This document shows positions 44,147-53,696 of a stretch of 64,000 bases of DNA, in pieces. This DNA is from Rhizobium sp. R634 (lineage in GTDB: Bacteria > Pseudomonadota > Alphaproteobacteria > Rhizobiales > Rhizobiaceae), in assembly GCF_002211305.1 (NCBI RefSeq), contig NZ_LOKW01000004.1, forward strand, positions 186,001 through 250,000, written 5' to 3'. The notes under the pieces were generated by a model, which was not told the DNA's origin, did no database searches, and saw only the letters and a program-made list of their open reading frames with translations. Numbering within the stretch: position 1 is the stretch's first letter; each line of letters starts with the position of its first letter. The position numbers were made by a program, and so were the translations under genes.

Positions 44147-45555
44147 GACGGCAACCCCGCCACCGGAAAACGGTGCTGCCATCGCCCCTCCGCCTCCAGG
44201 CGTGCCGCAAGCGACAGAAGCCTCGGCTCGTGACCCATCGGCATCATGAGCTGCACCGGCAGCGGCATGGCGTGCTCATCCTCTCCGAAAGGCAGCGTCA
44301 AAGCAGGAAAACCGGAAACATTGGCAAGGCAGGCAAGCGGCGCAAACGCAGTCATTCGCTCCAGATGCAAATCGGTGTCGTCATGATCGGACGGAAAGGC
44401 GCCGATCGCAAGTGGCGCGGAGGCGAGCATCGGCATCAGGATGCAGTCGACCCTGTCGAACAGCGCCCAGAGGGCGTGGCTCACCAGCACCGCATCGTTC
44501 AGCGTTTTCCAGAGTTCGGTAGCCGCAAGCGCTCGTCCGCGCATCGCGAAAGCCTGCGTCAGGGGCTCGGCCCTGCGTTCCTCGACGGCTGCCGCCTCGA
44601 TGAGCGCGACGAGATTGACCGAAACGATATCGGCAAAGGCGCGGCCGCTGGCGGCGACGCTCGATTCGAAGTCCACCCAGGCCAAGGGAACGATGGCGTG
44701 TCCGTCCTTCTCGAGCGCACGCGCGGCGTCCGCGACGGCCGTAAGGCGATCGCCCTCGGTCGGGTGGGCCGGTCCGGTATCGGTCAACAGGCCGATCCGC
44801 AAACGGGCGGTGTCGACATCGGCGCGAGAGGGATCGGGAACGGGTCCGCGTGCATTGCCGCACAGCCGTTCGAAAATCAGCGCGGTATCCCGCACCGAGC
44901 GGCAGACCGCCAGTTCGCTCGCAATGCCGGCAAGATGATTGCCGAAAGATGGTCCGCCGGGGATGGCGCCGCGGGTCGGCTTCATTCCGACCAGGCCGCA
45001 ACAGGCGGCGGGCACCCGGATCGAGCCGCCGGCGTCGGTGGCATGGGCAATCGCCACGATGCCGGCGGCAACCGCTGCCGCCGCACCGCCGGACGAGCCG
45101 CCGGCGGTGCGCGTGGGATCGAGCGGGTTGCGACAGACCGGCCCGATTGCCGGTTCGCTGGCGAGCGAAAGACCGAATTCCGGGCTCGTCGTCAGACCGA
45201 ACAGGCAGAAGCCGGCGTCGCGGAACCGTGAAGCGAGATCGGAGTCGGCTTCGCCGCCCTTTCTCTTGAAGAGGCGGGAACCGGCCGTTACCGGCAGTCC
45301 GCGGAAGGGACCGCCGAGATCCTTCGCCAAGGTGGGCACGCCGGCAAAGGGTCGCGCCGAGAAATGCTCGGGCGCGCTCTGCCGCTCCCGGTCGCAGGCC
45401 TGCGCCGCGGCGAGACCCATGGCGCCGTCGAGATAGGCGATCGCGCCGAGCGGCTCATGCCGCGCGGCGGCCTCGAGGGAGGTCTGCATCGCTTCCGCTG
45501 CGCTCAGGCTGCCATGCCTGATCGCTGCCACCAGTTCCGTCGCGTCGCCCTGCAT
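44143..45555 (-). CDS. Amidase signature family hydrolase
   Basis: This 470-residue enzyme has the Ser-Ser-Lys triad of the amidase signature family: Lys in LAKDLGG near residue 78, Ser in GGSSGGAAAAVAAG near 153, and the nucleophile Ser in DAGGSIRVPAA near 177. It hydrolyses an amide in an imported compound or product. ATG 45555, 8 bases after the binding-protein stop, is the start; sequence further upstream overlaps that gene out of frame. Confidence 0.86.
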   Translation of the reverse strand: MQGDATELVAAIRHGSLSAAEAMQTSLEAAARHEPLGAIAYLDGAMGLAAAQACDRERQSAPEHFSARPFAGVPTLAKDLGGPFRGLPVTAGSRLFKRKGGEADSDLASRFRDAGFCLFGLTTSPEFGLSLASEPAIGPVCRNPLDPTRTAGGSSGGAAAAVAAGIVAIAHATDAGGSIRVPAACCGLVGMKPTRGAIPGGPSFGNHLAGIASELAVCRSVRDTALIFERLCGNARGPVPDPSRADVDTARLRIGLLTDTGPAHPTEGDRLTAVADAARALEKDGHAIVPLAWVDFESSVAASGRAFADIVSVNLVALIEAAAVEERRAEPLTQAFAMRGRALAATELWKTLNDAVLVSHALWALFDRVDCILMPMLASAPLAIGAFPSDHDDTDLHLERMTAFAPLACLANVSGFPALTLPFGEDEHAMPLPVQLMMPMGHEPRLLSLAARLEAEGRWQHRFPVAGLPS

Positions 45556-45563
45556 GGGGCGAA

Positions 45564-46550
45564 CTACTTCGGCTCTTCCATCATCTTCGGCACTTCGAAG
45601 GTGCCGGCCTTGATCTCCGCCCGCTTGGCTTCCATCGCGGCCTCCGCCTCGGCAGGCGCCACACCCTTCACGAAGACGATATCGCTGCCGCCTTCCTTCA
45701 TCAGGCCGTAGGACGTGTAGTTCCTGCCGACCGGTTTGCCGGCGGCGACATCGGCGATCGCGGCATTGAGGATCGGGCGGAAATACCACATGGCGTTGGC
45801 AAACACCGTGTCCGGATAACGCGGCGTGTAATCGACCAGCGAACCGACGGACTTGATGCCGCGTTCCTTAGCGGCATCGGCCGTGCCGATGCGTTCGCCG
45901 AACAGGATGTCGGCGCCGGCGTCGATCTGGGCGAGACCGGCCTCGCGGGCCTTCGGCGGGTCGAAGAAGGTACCGATGAACGAGACTAGGTGCTTTGCGT
46001 CGGGATTGACAGCCTTGACGCCTGCGGCAAAGGCGTTGATCAGCATGTTGACTTCGGGGATCGGAATGGCGCCGACCGAACCGACGACGTTCGACTTGGT
46101 CATCTTGCCCGCAAGCATGCCGGCCAGATAGGCGCCGTCATGGTTCCACGTGCCGAAGACGCCGAAATTGTCGCCGGCCTGCTCGCCGCTCGAACCGAGC
46201 ACGAAGGCGGTCTCCGGATAGTCGGCCGCGACTTGCCGGGCTTCCTTCTCCACCGCATAGGCTTCGCCGATGATCAGCTTGTTGCCCTGTTCGGCATATT
46301 CGCGCATGGCGCGCGGATAATCGGTGCCGGAGACACCTTCGGAAAAGACATATTCGATGACGCCTTCCTTGGCGGCGTCCTGAAGGGCCTTGTGAAGACA
46401 GGAATTCCAGGCGTTTTCAACCGGCGAGGCATGAATGCCGGCGACTTTCAGCGGGGCGGCAGCCCTTGCGAGCGGGGCGAGACTGCTCACGCCGAGCGCA
46501 ATGCCCGATGCGATCACTGCCCGGCGTGAAATCAGGATGTCTTTGGTCAT
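45564..46550 (-). CDS. BMP-family periplasmic binding protein
   Basis: This 328-residue binding protein of the basic-membrane-protein family has an N-terminal signal with ISRRAVIASG, resembling a twin-arginine signal, and cleavage near ARAAA. The domain shows VAGIHASPVENAWN, GTWNHDGAYLAGMLAGKM and SLVDYTPRYPDTV. GGGAG lies 5 bases before ATG 46550. It is the first gene of the nucleobase-type importer operon. BMP proteins bind nucleosides or related bases. Confidence 0.9.
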   Translation of the reverse strand: MTKDILISRRAVIASGIALGVSSLAPLARAAAPLKVAGIHASPVENAWNSCLHKALQDAAKEGVIEYVFSEGVSGTDYPRAMREYAEQGNKLIIGEAYAVEKEARQVAADYPETAFVLGSSGEQAGDNFGVFGTWNHDGAYLAGMLAGKMTKSNVVGSVGAIPIPEVNMLINAFAAGVKAVNPDAKHLVSFIGTFFDPPKAREAGLAQIDAGADILFGERIGTADAAKERGIKSVGSLVDYTPRYPDTVFANAMWYFRPILNAAIADVAAGKPVGRNYTSYGLMKEGGSDIVFVKGVAPAEAEAAMEAKRAEIKAGTFEVPKMMEEPK

Positions 46551-46584
46551 CGATTGCTCCCATTTTTTACCATCTGGTTCAAAA

Positions 46585-46612
46585 ATCATAGTAGCGCCTA
46601 AAAATGTGTCAA
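46585..46612 (-). promoter_or_regulatory. Strong sigma-70 promoter of the BMP importer operon
   Basis: On the minus strand a perfect TTGACA (46612-46607) and TATGAT (46590-46585) are 16 bases apart. Transcription would start near 46578, about 28 bases before the binding-protein ATG. No operator palindrome was noticed. Confidence 0.7.
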
Positions 46613-46888
46613 GGAGAGAACGGGCTTAAAAATCAGGCTGATCGACCCTTTAGGCTCTTTCCACCACCGCCGAATTTTTGCGTGTCTGCCGGGCGTCGCG
46701 ACTTGGCGGAAAGAACGTGGCGTGGCAGGCTGGACCCCGATGCCGCCGCGCTTTTCGGTTGAGAATTTCCATTCCAACAAGCGCCTCCTTCGCTTCGGCG
46801 CGAGGAGAGCTCGGGCCGGATCTGCAGGGCTTGGCGCGACGATATTTGCAGGATATGCAGAGAACTGTTGGGGTGGGGACACAAGAAA
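46613..46888. other. Intergenic stretch without recognised features
   Basis: Between the importer promoter and the short frame at 46889 I found no convincing gene, RNA or repeat on either strand. Open frames here lack ribosome-binding sites or recognisable domains. Confidence 0.5.
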
Positions 46889-47026
46889 ATGAATGATGAA
46901 GAAGGCGCTTCACGGCGGCCGATCGCGAGCCGGTCGTCGTCCTGGGCGAGCTGCCTGAGTGCGTGGCTGGCGCGCACCGGCGTGACGCGCACGGCCAAGC
47001 TTGCCCGTTCGCTGGAGAGACTATGA
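46889..47026 (+). pseudogene. Truncated CDP-alcohol phosphatidyltransferase relic (45 codons)
   Basis: A 45-residue frame begins ATG 46889 and ends in a TGA that overlaps the acyltransferase ATG (ATGA). Its stretch RRPIASRSSSWASCLSAWL followed by ARTGVT closely resembles the start of CDP-alcohol phosphatidyltransferases, where SR-x(2)-WA and LA-x(2)-GVTPN are typical. The catalytic DG-x(2)-AR region is absent. It looks like the two ends of a gene joined by an internal deletion. It could still act as a translational leader for the next gene. The identification rests on memory of the family. Confidence 0.5.
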
Positions 47027-47643
47027 CCGCACTCGTCCGTCGTCTTCTCGTGCTGTTCGTCCGTATCATGGTCGGCGCCCGAAGCGAGTGGCGGGGCTGC
47101 ACGCCCGACACGCGCCGCCGCATCTATTTCGCCAACCACAACAGCCATGTCGATACCGTCGCCGTCATGGCCGCCCTGCCGTATCACGTGCGGCGGCTGA
47201 CCCATCCGGTGGCGGCGCGCGACTATTGGGGAACGAGCGCCTTTCGCCGCTTCATCGCGGAAAAGGGCCTGCGCGCCGTCCTGATAGACCGCAAGCCTCT
47301 GCCGGACAGCAATCCGCTGGAGCCACTCGAGCGCCTGCTCGAGGAAGGGCGTTCGATCCTGATTTTTCCCGAGGGAACGAGAAGCGCCACCGAAGAGATT
47401 GCCCCGTTCCGTAGCGGCATCTATCGCCTTGCCTGCCGCTTCCCGGATGTCGATCTCGTGCCGATCCACCTCGACAATCTGCAACGCATTCTGCCCAAGG
47501 GAAGCATGCTGATCGTGCCGATCACCTGCACGGCCCGATTCGGCAAGCCGCTGCGCGTCGAACCGGGCGAAGGCAAGGACGCATTCCTGGCCCGCGCGCG
47601 CGCCGCGATCATCGAGCTGGCAGACAGAGGGCGCACCGCATGA
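47023..47643 (+). CDS. 1-acyl-glycerol-phosphate acyltransferase-like protein (PlsC family)
   Basis: This 206-residue membrane-associated acyltransferase has the catalytic motif NHNSHVDT (H-x4-D) near residue 38 and the glycerol-phosphate-binding motif FPEGTRS near 116. PlsC enzymes acylate lysophosphatidate to phosphatidate. GGAGAG precedes ATG 47023. Its stop overlaps the start of the cytidylyltransferase gene, so successive steps of phospholipid synthesis are linked. Confidence 0.86.
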   Translation: MTALVRRLLVLFVRIMVGARSEWRGCTPDTRRRIYFANHNSHVDTVAVMAALPYHVRRLTHPVAARDYWGTSAFRRFIAEKGLRAVLIDRKPLPDSNPLEPLERLLEEGRSILIFPEGTRSATEEIAPFRSGIYRLACRFPDVDLVPIHLDNLQRILPKGSMLIVPITCTARFGKPLRVEPGEGKDAFLARARAAIIELADRGRTA

Positions 47644-48569
47644 CCAGCTTTTTCTCGATCGTTCTTGCCGCGATCCTCGGCCTGCTCGCCGTTGCCTCCG
47701 CCATCGGCTTCATCCTGCAACGGCGCGCGACCGAACCCGGCTCCGTCGCCACCGTCCAGAACCTCAATGCCCGCATCCGCTCCTGGTGGATCATGGTCGC
47801 GGTCTTCGGCGGCGCGATCCTGCTCGGCGATACGGCGGTGGTCATCCTCTTCGCATTCCTGTCCTTCATGGCGCTCCGAGAGTTCTGGACGCTGACGCCG
47901 TCGCGGCGCGGCGATCACCTGGCGCTGTTCCTGTCCTTCTTCGTCGTCCTGCCGGTGCAATATGTGCTGCTCGGGACGCTGTGGTACGGCCTCTTTTCGA
48001 TTTTCATCCCGGTCTATGCCTTCCTGATCCTGCCGGCGGTGGCGACGCTCACGGGCGACGTCAATGAATTCCTGGCGCGAACCGCCAGGGTGCAATGGGG
48101 ATTGATGCTGACGGTCTATTCGATCAGCCATGCGCCGGCGCTGCTGATGCTTGAGACTGGCACGCCTTCGGCGCTACTCCTCGTCTATCTCGTCATCGTC
48201 GTGCAGCTCAGCGACGTCTTCCAGTATGTCTGGGGCAAGCTTCTCGGAAAGCATCGCTTCTCGCCGAACATCAGCCCATCGAAGACGCTCGAAGGCCTGA
48301 TCGGCGGCGGCGCCTCGGCCATCCTCGTCGGGACGCTGCTCTATCGCCTGACGCCGTTCTCAACCCTGCAGGCGGCGGCCGTCAGTACCGTCATCGTCGT
48401 TGCCGGCTTCTTCGGCGGCTTCGTGCTCTCGGCCATCAAGCGCGATCTCAACGCCAAAGACTGGGGCTATGTGATCGAGGGCCATGGCGGCGTGCTCGAC
48501 CGCCTCGACTCCATCACTTTCGCCGCGCCGCTGTTCTTCCATATCGTTCGCTACTGGTTCACCGCCTGA
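47640..48569 (+). CDS. Phosphatidate cytidylyltransferase (CdsA-like)
   Basis: This 309-residue integral membrane protein has about eight hydrophobic segments. It carries the family signature S-x-x-K-R-x(4)-K-D-x(8)-H-G-G-x(2)-D-R-x-D, seen as SAIKRDLNAKDWGYVI followed by EGHGGVLDRLDS near residue 262. It makes CDP-diacylglycerol from phosphatidate and CTP. As housekeeping CdsA normally sits with ispU and dxr, this is likely an accessory copy. The natural next enzyme is lost nearby (46889). Confidence 0.9.
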   Translation: MTSFFSIVLAAILGLLAVASAIGFILQRRATEPGSVATVQNLNARIRSWWIMVAVFGGAILLGDTAVVILFAFLSFMALREFWTLTPSRRGDHLALFLSFFVVLPVQYVLLGTLWYGLFSIFIPVYAFLILPAVATLTGDVNEFLARTARVQWGLMLTVYSISHAPALLMLETGTPSALLLVYLVIVVQLSDVFQYVWGKLLGKHRFSPNISPSKTLEGLIGGGASAILVGTLLYRLTPFSTLQAAAVSTVIVVAGFFGGFVLSAIKRDLNAKDWGYVIEGHGGVLDRLDSITFAAPLFFHIVRYWFTA

Positions 48570-48619
48570 GAAGTCGCCTGCCGGATGCCTGGCGGACATC
48601 TGCGAGGATCGACGAGAAA

Positions 48620-49339
48620 CTATTCCATCGTCTCCATCGACGATGCGTGAGCCTTCGCCATGGCGTCCTGAAGATCATCGATCGGCGTCGCGTCGACCAT
48701 CTTCCGGCCCTCGAGCTCCTTCGGCATTTTCCAGCCGGGATCGATGCCTTCCATGTTCGGCAGCTCGTGGGCGATGCCCTTGTGACAGTCGATGCAGGTC
48801 GCCTGGCCCGAAAGCAGATATCGGCTGTGAATATCAGCGGCACGCTGTGTCTGCTTCTGGAAGTCCATCGCCACCGCCGAATGGCAGTTGCGGCATTCCA
48901 GGCTGTCATTGGCCTTCATCCGCGCCCATTCGTGCTGGGCAAGCTCCAGCCGCTTCTCCAGAAATTTCGGCCGGGTGTTGATCGTGCCGAATATCTTGCC
49001 CCAGACCTCTTTCGAGGCCTGCATCTTGCGGGCGATCTTGTCGGTCCATTGATGCGGCACGTGGCAGTCGGGGCATGTCGCCCTGACACCCGACCGGTTG
49101 GAAAAATGGATCGTTCTTGAAAGCTCCTGATACACGTTGTCGTGCATTTCATGGCAAGACGTGCAAAACGTTTCGGTATTGGTAATTTCGAGCGCCGTAT
49201 TGAACGCACCCCAGAAGATGACGCCGCCGACGAAGCCGCCGAGCGTCAGCACGCCCAGGCCGATCGTTGCTGCCGGCGTCGTCAGGACCGACCACGCCCA
49301 CAAAACCGCTTTCCTGATAAATGCGATCATGACTGTCAC
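48620..49339 (-). CDS. napC: Periplasmic nitrate reductase tetraheme cytochrome NapC
   Basis: This 239-residue membrane-anchored cytochrome has one N-terminal helix (about residues 24-45) and four CxxCH heme sites, in [22 protein letters not shown] and CIDCHKG. It carries electrons from quinol to NapAB. GTG 49339 overlaps the napB stop (GTGA); ATG 49330 is an alternative. It is the final nap gene. Confidence 0.95.
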   Translation of the reverse strand: MTVMIAFIRKAVLWAWSVLTTPAATIGLGVLTLGGFVGGVIFWGAFNTALEITNTETFCTSCHEMHDNVYQELSRTIHFSNRSGVRATCPDCHVPHQWTDKIARKMQASKEVWGKIFGTINTRPKFLEKRLELAQHEWARMKANDSLECRNCHSAVAMDFQKQTQRAADIHSRYLLSGQATCIDCHKGIAHELPNMEGIDPGWKMPKELEGRKMVDATPIDDLQDAMAKAHASSMETME

Positions 49340-49836
49340 TCGCTTCCGGCTGGTTTGAAGCCGAGCTCACTCATATCCTTGAACGCATTGGGGACGAGCG
49401 GCTGGGTGTCGGCCTGCGGCACATGGCATGCCGTGCAGAAGTAACGGCGCGGGGAAACGTCGGCGATCATCTGGCCGTCACGCGTCATATAGTGGGTGAC
49501 GCTGATCATCGGCGCGCCGCTATCCTGGGTGAATTCCCGCTTGTGGCAGGAGAGGCAGCGGTTGGCCTTGACCGACAGTTCGTAGCCTTCGATCGAATGC
49601 GGAATGACCGGCGGCTGATCCGGATAGGCCCGCATCCTGCGCTGGTCATCGACGATCCACTTCGGCAGGGGCTTGGCGGCCCCGGTCTCCATGGAGGGTG
49701 TCGGGCCCTCCAGCTGCGGGACGGTTTGCTGCACCACCTGGCCGAAAGCGGCCGTCGCCAGGAAAACGACGATTCCGGCTGCGACTGACTGCCATTCCGG
49801 TCGCCTTAGACGGCAGGAAGAATCTTGACCGCGCAT
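49336..49836 (-). CDS. napB: Periplasmic nitrate reductase diheme cytochrome NapB
   Basis: This 166-residue protein has a signal peptide with hydrophobic core [15 protein letters not shown] and two CxxCH heme sites, CLSCHK and CTACHV. It passes electrons from NapC to NapA in the periplasm. The start ATG 49836 lies inside the end of napA, overlapping by 31 bases; it is the only start that gives a complete signal peptide. Confidence 0.93.
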   Translation of the reverse strand: MRGQDSSCRLRRPEWQSVAAGIVVFLATAAFGQVVQQTVPQLEGPTPSMETGAAKPLPKWIVDDQRRMRAYPDQPPVIPHSIEGYELSVKANRCLSCHKREFTQDSGAPMISVTHYMTRDGQMIADVSPRRYFCTACHVPQADTQPLVPNAFKDMSELGFKPAGSE

Positions 49837-52310
49837 TTTTTGAAATCCGTCTGTTTGGAGATGGGATCGGTGGCGTCCAGCGTGACCTTGTTGATCAACT
49901 GGCTGGCGTCGAACCACGGAACGAAGATCACACCCGGCGGCATTCGATTCCGGCCTCTGATATCGATGCGCGAACGGATCTCGCCGCGGCGGGAAACGAT
50001 CCGCACCTCCGCTCCCTGGTTGATGCCGCGCTTGCGGGCATCTTCGGCGTTCATGAAACATCGCGCGCCGGGAAACGCCCGGTATAGCTCTGGAACCCTC
50101 ATCGTCATCGATCCCGAGTGCCAGTGTTCGAGCACACGGCCGGTAACGAGCCAGAAATCGAATTCGTCGTCGGGAGATTCGGCTGGCGGCTCATAGGGTA
50201 CGGCCAGGATGACGGCCCTGCCGTCCTTCTGCCCGTAGAACTTCACCCCTTCGCCCGGCTTGACGTAGGGGTCATAGCCTTCCCGGTATCGCCAGCGCGT
50301 TTCCTGACCATTGACCACCGGCCAGCGCAGCCCGCGCACCTCATGATATGTGTCATAGGGCGCAAGGTCGTGGCCGTGCCCGCGCCCGAAGGAGGCATAC
50401 TCTTCGAACAGGCCCTTCTGGATGTAGAATCCGAACGCCTTGGCCTCGGCGTTGTCGTATTCGGCGTTGATCTCGCTGAGCGGGAAGCGATCGACCTCGC
50501 CATTGCGAAAGAGCACGTCGAAAAGCGTTTTTCCCCGGTACTCCGGATTGGCGTCGAGGATTTCCCTCGACCAGACGTCATCGGTGGTGAACCGCTTCGA
50601 GAACTCGACGATCTGCCAGAGATCGGATCGCGCCTCGCCCTTGGCCTGGACGAGCTGATGCCAGACATGTGTGCGCCGCTCGGCATTTCCATAGGCGCCT
50701 TCCTTCTCGATCCACATCGCCGCGGGAAGGATCAGGTCGGCGCTCATCGCGGTTATGGTCGGATAGGCATCGGAAACCACGACGAAATTGTCGGGGTTGC
50801 GATAACCCTGCCAAGTCTCGTTGCTCGTGTTCGGTCCTGCTTGGACGTTGTTGTTGACCTGCACCCAATAGAAGTTCAGCTTGCCGTCCTTCAGCATGCG
50901 ATCCTGCTGGACCGCGTGATAGCCCGGCTGCTCCGGAATGATCCCGTGCGGGATACGCCAGATTTCTTCGGCATGCTTGCGATGCTCGGGGTTCGTCACC
51001 GTCATATCGGCGGGAAGACGATGTGCGAAGGTTCCGACTTCGCGGGCCGTTCCGCAGGCGGAGGGCTGGCCGGTGAGGGAGAACGGGCTGTTGCCCGGCT
51101 CGGAGATTTTGCCCGTCAGCAGATGCAGATTGTAGACCATCTGGTTCGCCCAGACGCCGCGGACATGCTGGTTGAAACCCATGGTCCATAGCGACATCAC
51201 CTTGATGCCGGGATCGGCATAGAGTTCTGCAAGCTGCTCCAGGAATTCAGGGTCGACCCCGGTCAGGTCGGACGTCTTCCTCAGCGTGTACTCGCTGACG
51301 AATTCTTTGAAGTCGTCGAAATCCATCGGCTCGGTTTTGCCAGGATCCTTGGCGTTGGCGGCGGCGACTTCAACGGGATTGTCCGGGCGCAGGCCATAGC
51401 CGATGTCGGTGACGCCTTTTGCGAACCTCGTGTGGTCCCGGACGAAATCTTCGTTCACACGGCCCGTCTGAATGATGTGGTTGGCAATGAAATTCAGGAT
51501 CGCCAGATCGGTTCCCGGCTTGAAAACGACGGGAATGTCGGCAAGGTCCATGCTCCTGTGCGTGAACGTCGAAAGCACCGCGACGCGCACATGCGGTTGT
51601 CCGAGCCGGCGGTCGGCGACGCGGGTCCACAGGATCGGATGCATCTCCGCCATGTTGGAGCCCCAAAGCACGAAGGCATCCGCGTTCTCGAAGTCGTCGT
51701 AGCAGCCCATCGGCTCGTCCATGCCGAAGGTGCGCATGAAGCCATAGGCCGCCGAGGCCATGCAGTGCCGGGCGTTGGGATCCAGGTTGTTGGAACGGAA
51801 GCCGGCCCGCATCAGCTTTGTGGCGGCATAGCCTTCGAAGATGGTCCACTGGCCCGAACCGAACATGCCGACGGCCGTCGGACCTTTGTCCTTGAGCACT
51901 GCCTTGCATTGTCCGGCCATCACGTCGAAGGCCTCGTCCCAGGTCACCGGCTCGAATTCACCGTCTTTGGCATAGCGGCCGTCGAGCTTGCGCAGCAGGG
52001 GAGTCTGAAGCCTGTCTTCGCCATACATGATCTTGGACAGGAAGTAGCCCTTGATGCAGTTCAAGCCGCGATTGACCTCCGCCTGCATGTCTCCATGCGT
52101 CGCAACGACCTGGCCCGCCTTGACGCCAACCATGACGCCGCAGCCGGTGCCGCAGAAACGGCAAGGAGCCTTCGACCATTTGATCTCCAGTGCACTGACG
52201 CCGCCCGGCACCGGCTGGGCGGCGACCGGCATCGTGATCCCCGCCGCGGCAGCGGCTATCGCGGCGGCCTGCGCCTTCAGGATCTCACGCCTGCTCAATT
52301 CTCCCGTCAT
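49806..52310 (-). CDS. napA: Periplasmic nitrate reductase catalytic subunit NapA
   Basis: This 834-residue molybdoenzyme reduces nitrate to nitrite. The twin-arginine signal is SRREILK (residues 6-12). Cysteines 50, 53, 57 and 85 bind the [4Fe-4S] cluster, and Cys183 in NARHCMAS is the expected molybdenum ligand. The rest shows bis-MGD-binding sequence, including [13 protein letters not shown] 52310 puts the signal at the N-terminus and lies within the end of napD. Length and motifs indicate an intact enzyme. Confidence 0.97.
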   Translation of the reverse strand: MTGELSRREILKAQAAAIAAAAAGITMPVAAQPVPGGVSALEIKWSKAPCRFCGTGCGVMVGVKAGQVVATHGDMQAEVNRGLNCIKGYFLSKIMYGEDRLQTPLLRKLDGRYAKDGEFEPVTWDEAFDVMAGQCKAVLKDKGPTAVGMFGSGQWTIFEGYAATKLMRAGFRSNNLDPNARHCMASAAYGFMRTFGMDEPMGCYDDFENADAFVLWGSNMAEMHPILWTRVADRRLGQPHVRVAVLSTFTHRSMDLADIPVVFKPGTDLAILNFIANHIIQTGRVNEDFVRDHTRFAKGVTDIGYGLRPDNPVEVAAANAKDPGKTEPMDFDDFKEFVSEYTLRKTSDLTGVDPEFLEQLAELYADPGIKVMSLWTMGFNQHVRGVWANQMVYNLHLLTGKISEPGNSPFSLTGQPSACGTAREVGTFAHRLPADMTVTNPEHRKHAEEIWRIPHGIIPEQPGYHAVQQDRMLKDGKLNFYWVQVNNNVQAGPNTSNETWQGYRNPDNFVVVSDAYPTITAMSADLILPAAMWIEKEGAYGNAERRTHVWHQLVQAKGEARSDLWQIVEFSKRFTTDDVWSREILDANPEYRGKTLFDVLFRNGEVDRFPLSEINAEYDNAEAKAFGFYIQKGLFEEYASFGRGHGHDLAPYDTYHEVRGLRWPVVNGQETRWRYREGYDPYVKPGEGVKFYGQKDGRAVILAVPYEPPAESPDDEFDFWLVTGRVLEHWHSGSMTMRVPELYRAFPGARCFMNAEDARKRGINQGAEVRIVSRRGEIRSRIDIRGRNRMPPGVIFVPWFDASQLINKVTLDATDPISKQTDFKKCAVKILPAV

Positions 52311-52569
52311 GGCCTTGCATCTCCTCCTCGACATGCTCGAACACCATGTTCGCCGCGATCACCCCGTCCAAAAGCGAGATTTGCGACAGACGATCACCGA
52401 GCATACCCGTGCTCGTTCCCTCGATGACGATGACGATCTTGCCATTGGCCTGACCGTGGATTTCCACATTCGGCATCTCGGCGATTTCCATCAGGATCGC
52501 CTCAGTGCGGGTCGGCATGGTCGCCACCACGGCACTCGATACGTGATAGCGCAGGCCCCGCTCAGGCAT
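52285..52569 (-). CDS. napD: NapA signal-peptide chaperone NapD
   Basis: This 94-residue cytoplasmic protein has the ferredoxin-like fold pattern of NapD ([18 protein letters not shown], then [17 protein letters not shown]). NapD binds the NapA twin-arginine signal until cofactor loading is complete. It overlaps napF by 8 bases and napA by 26. Confidence 0.93.
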   Translation of the reverse strand: MPERGLRYHVSSAVVATMPTRTEAILMEIAEMPNVEIHGQANGKIVIVIEGTSTGMLGDRLSQISLLDGVIAANMVFEHVEEEMQGHDGRIEQA

Positions 52570-53065
52570 CGGCCGCCTCCATGCTGCGTTGCTGCAGCGT
52601 GATGGCGCTGACGGGGCATCCAGCAATGCATCCCCCGCATCCGTTGCAGAGGTCGGCGCGCAGCTCGGGAAGAAACGGGCCGCCGATGCGGGGCCGGAAA
52701 CGGATCGCCTGCTGAAGGCAAGCTTCTCCGCAGGATTGGCAAGTGACGCCGCGCTTCGCCAGGCAGCTATCGCCGACCGCAGCGACATGGGCGAAGCGAT
52801 CGACCCGATCCGCAACGAAGACCGGCTCAGGGCACGATGCCGCGCATTCACCGCAGAAAGTGCATTCGCCCCCGCTGAAATCGAGCGAAGGTAATCCGTC
52901 GACGAGACGGATTATCCTGGTGGGACATCGTTTCTCGCATCGTCCGCACCCCGTACATGCCGCGGCAAGGCTTTCCATCGAGGCTCCCGGCGGGCAAACC
53001 CGACGATCGGTCGTTGCCGGCCCGCCTGAAAGAAATCGACGTCTCGACATCGGCGCTTGGGACAT
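52562..53065 (-). CDS. napF: Iron-sulfur protein NapF
   Basis: This 167-residue cytoplasmic iron-sulfur protein has cysteine clusters CTGCGRCEKRCP, CTFCGECAASCP and CNGCGGCIAGCP, plus a further set around CQSCGEAC. NapF helps mature NapA. The N-terminal SRRRFLSGG resembles a twin-arginine motif and is common in NapF without export. It lies 3 bases after napE. Confidence 0.95.
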   Translation of the reverse strand: MSQAPMSRRRFLSGGPATTDRRVCPPGASMESLAAACTGCGRCEKRCPTRIIRLVDGLPSLDFSGGECTFCGECAASCPEPVFVADRVDRFAHVAAVGDSCLAKRGVTCQSCGEACLQQAIRFRPRIGGPFLPELRADLCNGCGGCIAGCPVSAITLQQRSMEAADA

Positions 53066-53068
53066 GGC

Positions 53069-53263
53069 TCAATGCCCAGCAGGCGGCCCCGGAGGGCCGA
53101 AGATGATCTGAAACATCCATACGAGGAAACCATAGCCGCCGACGACACCCACGGCGACCAGAGGCCATATTCCGAATGCAAGGAGAAGGAAGGCCAGCAC
53201 TTCCGCCCGGCGCTTCGCGCGCGGATCGCTCTGTCCCGATGCTTTTTGAAGCAATTCAGACAT
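53069..53263 (-). CDS. napE: Small membrane protein NapE
   Basis: This 64-residue protein has a basic N-terminal region (DPRAKRRAEV) and one long hydrophobic segment (about residues 21-50), and ends GPPGPPAGH. Its size and position as first gene of napEFDABC identify it. NapE's role is not settled. ATG 53263 is the start; longer frames precede it without coding support. Confidence 0.9.
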   Translation of the reverse strand: MSELLQKASGQSDPRAKRRAEVLAFLLLAFGIWPLVAVGVVGGYGFLVWMFQIIFGPPGPPAGH

Positions 53264-53370
53264 GACAGGCCCCCAGACAGGGAGGATAGCATGCCCGGAC
53301 AAGCATGACCAGCCGACTTGCATTCCATCAGTCTGCAACTGCGCCCGTAGAAGGCACATGACTGGGCGGC

Positions 53371-53694
53371 CTAAAACCGGTCGATGTCCTCGAGACTTTC
53401 GACCAGCCGCTGCTGGACATCGCGCTCCTGCCTGGAAATGGCCGCCATCAGCTTGCCCATCGTTCCCCTGATGCCATGAAGCTGATCGACCAGATCCATG
53501 ACGACATCGACGCCGGCCTCGTTGACACCCATATCGCCCATGAGATCCAGGATCAGCCGCGCGCGGGCGATATCGGCATCGCGAAACTGTCGCTTTTCGC
53601 CTGAGGTCTCCGGGATAAGCCAGCCCTGTTCGATCCAGAAATCGAGCTGGACCACATCGATTTTCAAGTAAAGACGGAACTCATGATCATCCAT
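53371..53694 (-). CDS. cbpM: Chaperone modulatory protein CbpM
   Basis: This 107-residue MerR-like protein begins with a helix-turn-helix-like region (LYLKIDVVQLDFWIEQGWL) and ends in a helical stretch. CbpM binds the J-domain of CbpA and restrains it. It begins 2 bases after the cbpA stop. It is followed after 107 bases by napE and may be on the same transcript. Confidence 0.85.
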   Translation of the reverse strand: MDDHEFRLYLKIDVVQLDFWIEQGWLIPETSGEKRQFRDADIARARLILDLMGDMGVNEAGVDVVMDLVDQLHGIRGTMGKLMAAISRQERDVQQRLVESLEDIDRF

Positions 53695-53696
53695 GA

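Noticed and set aside
53264-53370. Possible FNR/FixK box before napE
   Set aside because: TTGCA and TGCAA are present but 11 bases apart, and no TTGA-N6-TCAA was found.
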